From contig JBMFWG010000030.1 in the NCBI GenBank assembly GCA_049965515.1, positions 1 through 22,124 on the forward strand: a stretch of 22,124 nt of DNA, in the 5' to 3' direction. Each line of letters begins with the position of its first letter. Position 1 is the stretch's first letter. The notes below the pieces were generated by a model, which was given only the letters and a program-made list of their open reading frames with translations, did no database searches and had not been told where the DNA came from. The translations under genes were made by a program, and so were the position numbers. Below, in pieces: positions 21,024 through 22,124 of this stretch. This stretch comes from UBA4572 sp049965515. GTDB lineage: Bacteria; Nitrospirota; Leptospirillia; Leptospirillales; Leptospirillaceae.

Positions 21024-22124
21024 CTAAAAGGGCGTCGAGTGGTACCCCATCTTTTTCAGAAGCCAGCCATAGAAGAAGGTGGTGTAGAGGACATACCGTT
21101 GTCCCATGAAGGAGGAGTCCGCTCCATAGGGCTGTTGGTAGGCCACGCTCACCTGGTACCAATCCGCCTGGTAGTTCATCTCATAGGAGAGATAGCCCTC
21201 CGTCAGTCCGTAGTATCCGTTGTTCGAAAGATTGACGAGGGTCCGGGACTCGACTGCCGGAGTGAGATGGGCCATGAAGTCGGGCATTTTGACCCCTTCG
21301 ATGTCATGGAGATACATCAGGCTGTATTCGAGCGCCCCGTCGAAGCGAAAAGAGTTTCCGTAATCATAGGTTCCCACAAAATCGGACAGGGGCATGGGTC
21401 CGTTTCCGAAGGGAACGATCCCGGCGACATCGGTCTGCAAGGCGAAGGGGCGGAGATAGCGGGAGGAGAGATCCCCCAAGCCCTTGTTGAAGACGATGTA
21501 GGAGTAAAGGGTGAAGGGATTGCCCTGGCCCACCGCCGATCCTCCGACAGGGGTGATCCCCCGCATGATAAAGGTCGTAAAGATCTCGTGGGGATCGTTC
21601 TCGTAGAGAAGGAGCTTCCCCTGAAGCCCGGCATACTGGAACCCCTCGTAGGTTCTCCCGGGGGTCCAGAGGGCAATGTAGTGGGTATCGACACGCAAAC
21701 TAAAGTGATGCGTCAGGCGCTTTTCCAGCATGATCGGCGTCGTAAAGGCGCTGCTCTTGCCCAGCATGCCGCCATAGGCGGGCATCAGTGTCAGCTGGTT
21801 ATCAATATCCCCGTCCTTGACGATGAGCGGCTCAAGAAAAATGCGATTGCCGGCATGAGCCAAGCCACTCGACAGCATCCCGGTCGTGGTGTTTGGAGTC
21901 CCTTGGGAGGAGAGGGCTCCAGGGTGGTCCACCAGTGCTCCCGTTTCCGGGCCCGAAGAGGGTTGGGGCGGGGACGGAACAGAGGAGGCCGACGAGGTGG
22001 GGCTTCCACTTCCACTCCCCTGGGGGGACGGATCGGCCACGGCCGATATTGTCCCTTGACCCAAAAGAACTGTGCTCACAAAAAAGACGGCGGTCATGAC
22101 CTGTCTTTGCCTGAGAAACGCGAC
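21024..22124 (-). CDS. Outer-membrane beta-barrel protein, 5' end off the window
   Basis: A large exported protein of at least 357 residues; the reading frame stays open to the right edge. The visible ATG at 22097 follows a basic stretch (FLRQRQV), suggesting the true start lies just beyond the window. A hydrophobic core (TAVFFVSTVLLG) and an SAVA|DP-like site are followed by a low-complexity Ser/Pro/Gly linker of about 45 residues. The barrel domain is rich in alternating aromatics (MPAYGGMLGKSSAF, LRVDTHYIALWTPGRTYEGF, YVLYTTFFYGWLLKKMGY) and ends in a short, non-classical tail. It resembles DUF/transporter-type barrels that I cannot name. It is convergent with thyX across 72 bp, which include a run of nine C. 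Confidence 0.75.
   Translation of the reverse strand, partial: VAFLRQRQVMTAVFFVSTVLLGQGTISAVADPSPQGSGSGSPTSSASSVPSPPQPSSGPETGALVDHPGALSSQGTPNTTTGMLSSGLAHAGNRIFLEPLIVKDGDIDNQLTLMPAYGGMLGKSSAFTTPIMLEKRLTHHFSLRVDTHYIALWTPGRTYEGFQYAGLQGKLLLYENDPHEIFTTFIMRGITPVGGSAVGQGNPFTLYSYIVFNKGLGDLSSRYLRPFALQTDVAGIVPFGNGPMPLSDFVGTYDYGNSFRFDGALEYSLMYLHDIEGVKMPDFMAHLTPAVESRTLVNLSNNGYYGLTEGYLSYEMNYQADWYQVSVAYQQPYGADSSFMGQRYVLYTTFFYGWLLKKMGYHSTPF

Overview
The window looks like a chromosomal segment of a GC-rich, Gram-negative, free-living bacterium. It encodes outer-membrane beta-barrels, a lipoprotein, periplasmic HtrA, the RuvCAB resolvasome, class I fructose-1,6-bisphosphatase and flavin-dependent ThyX. The gene style (short overlaps, ATG/GTG starts, exported proteins beginning A-D-G-G) reminds me of Leptospirillum-type Nitrospirota. 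That assignment is inference and was not checked. I see no rRNA, tRNA, CRISPR array, phage genes or intact insertion sequence.

Left part (1-2224): a perfect 16-bp palindrome near the left edge, a 45-residue single-pass membrane protein with a hairpin behind it, then a complete aldehyde dehydrogenase on the + strand. Positions 2269-7422 hold a tightly packed minus-strand run. In transcription order it is an IsdG-like heme monooxygenase, a PP-loop ATPase of the thiouridylase/QueC kind, a Tyw1-like (COG0731) radical SAM protein, an HDAC-fold deacetylase, two unrecognised small proteins (one a four-cysteine zinc ribbon) and fructose-1,6-bisphosphatase. Most junctions overlap or nearly touch. A membrane-anchored SDH/ClpP-fold serine protease (7527-8345) lies just upstream, divergent from an exported beta-barrel-like protein (8428-9141).

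Middle part (9171-15583): one long minus-strand operon in the order gamma-carbonic anhydrase, membrane histidine kinase, single-domain response regulator, HtrA/DegP protease, RuvC, RuvA, RuvB. It joins a two-component system and envelope quality control to Holliday-junction processing.

Right part (15806-22124): a lipoprotein; a typical 2-Cys peroxiredoxin with a good sigma-70 promoter and a structured leader of about 190 nt; a HAD-family protein with a substituted catalytic aspartate; an exported barrel-like protein; an exported unknown protein; ThyX; and a convergent outer-membrane protein that runs off the right edge.

The most striking regulatory signal is upstream of the exported unknown protein at 19181. 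A near-consensus sigma-54 (-24/-12) promoter is preceded, about 110 bp upstream, by two tandem GACA-N4-TGTC dyads spaced 22 bp apart, with an AT-rich stretch between. This is the layout of an enhancer-activated promoter. With the unrecognised target gene, it is the best candidate here for an undescribed system.
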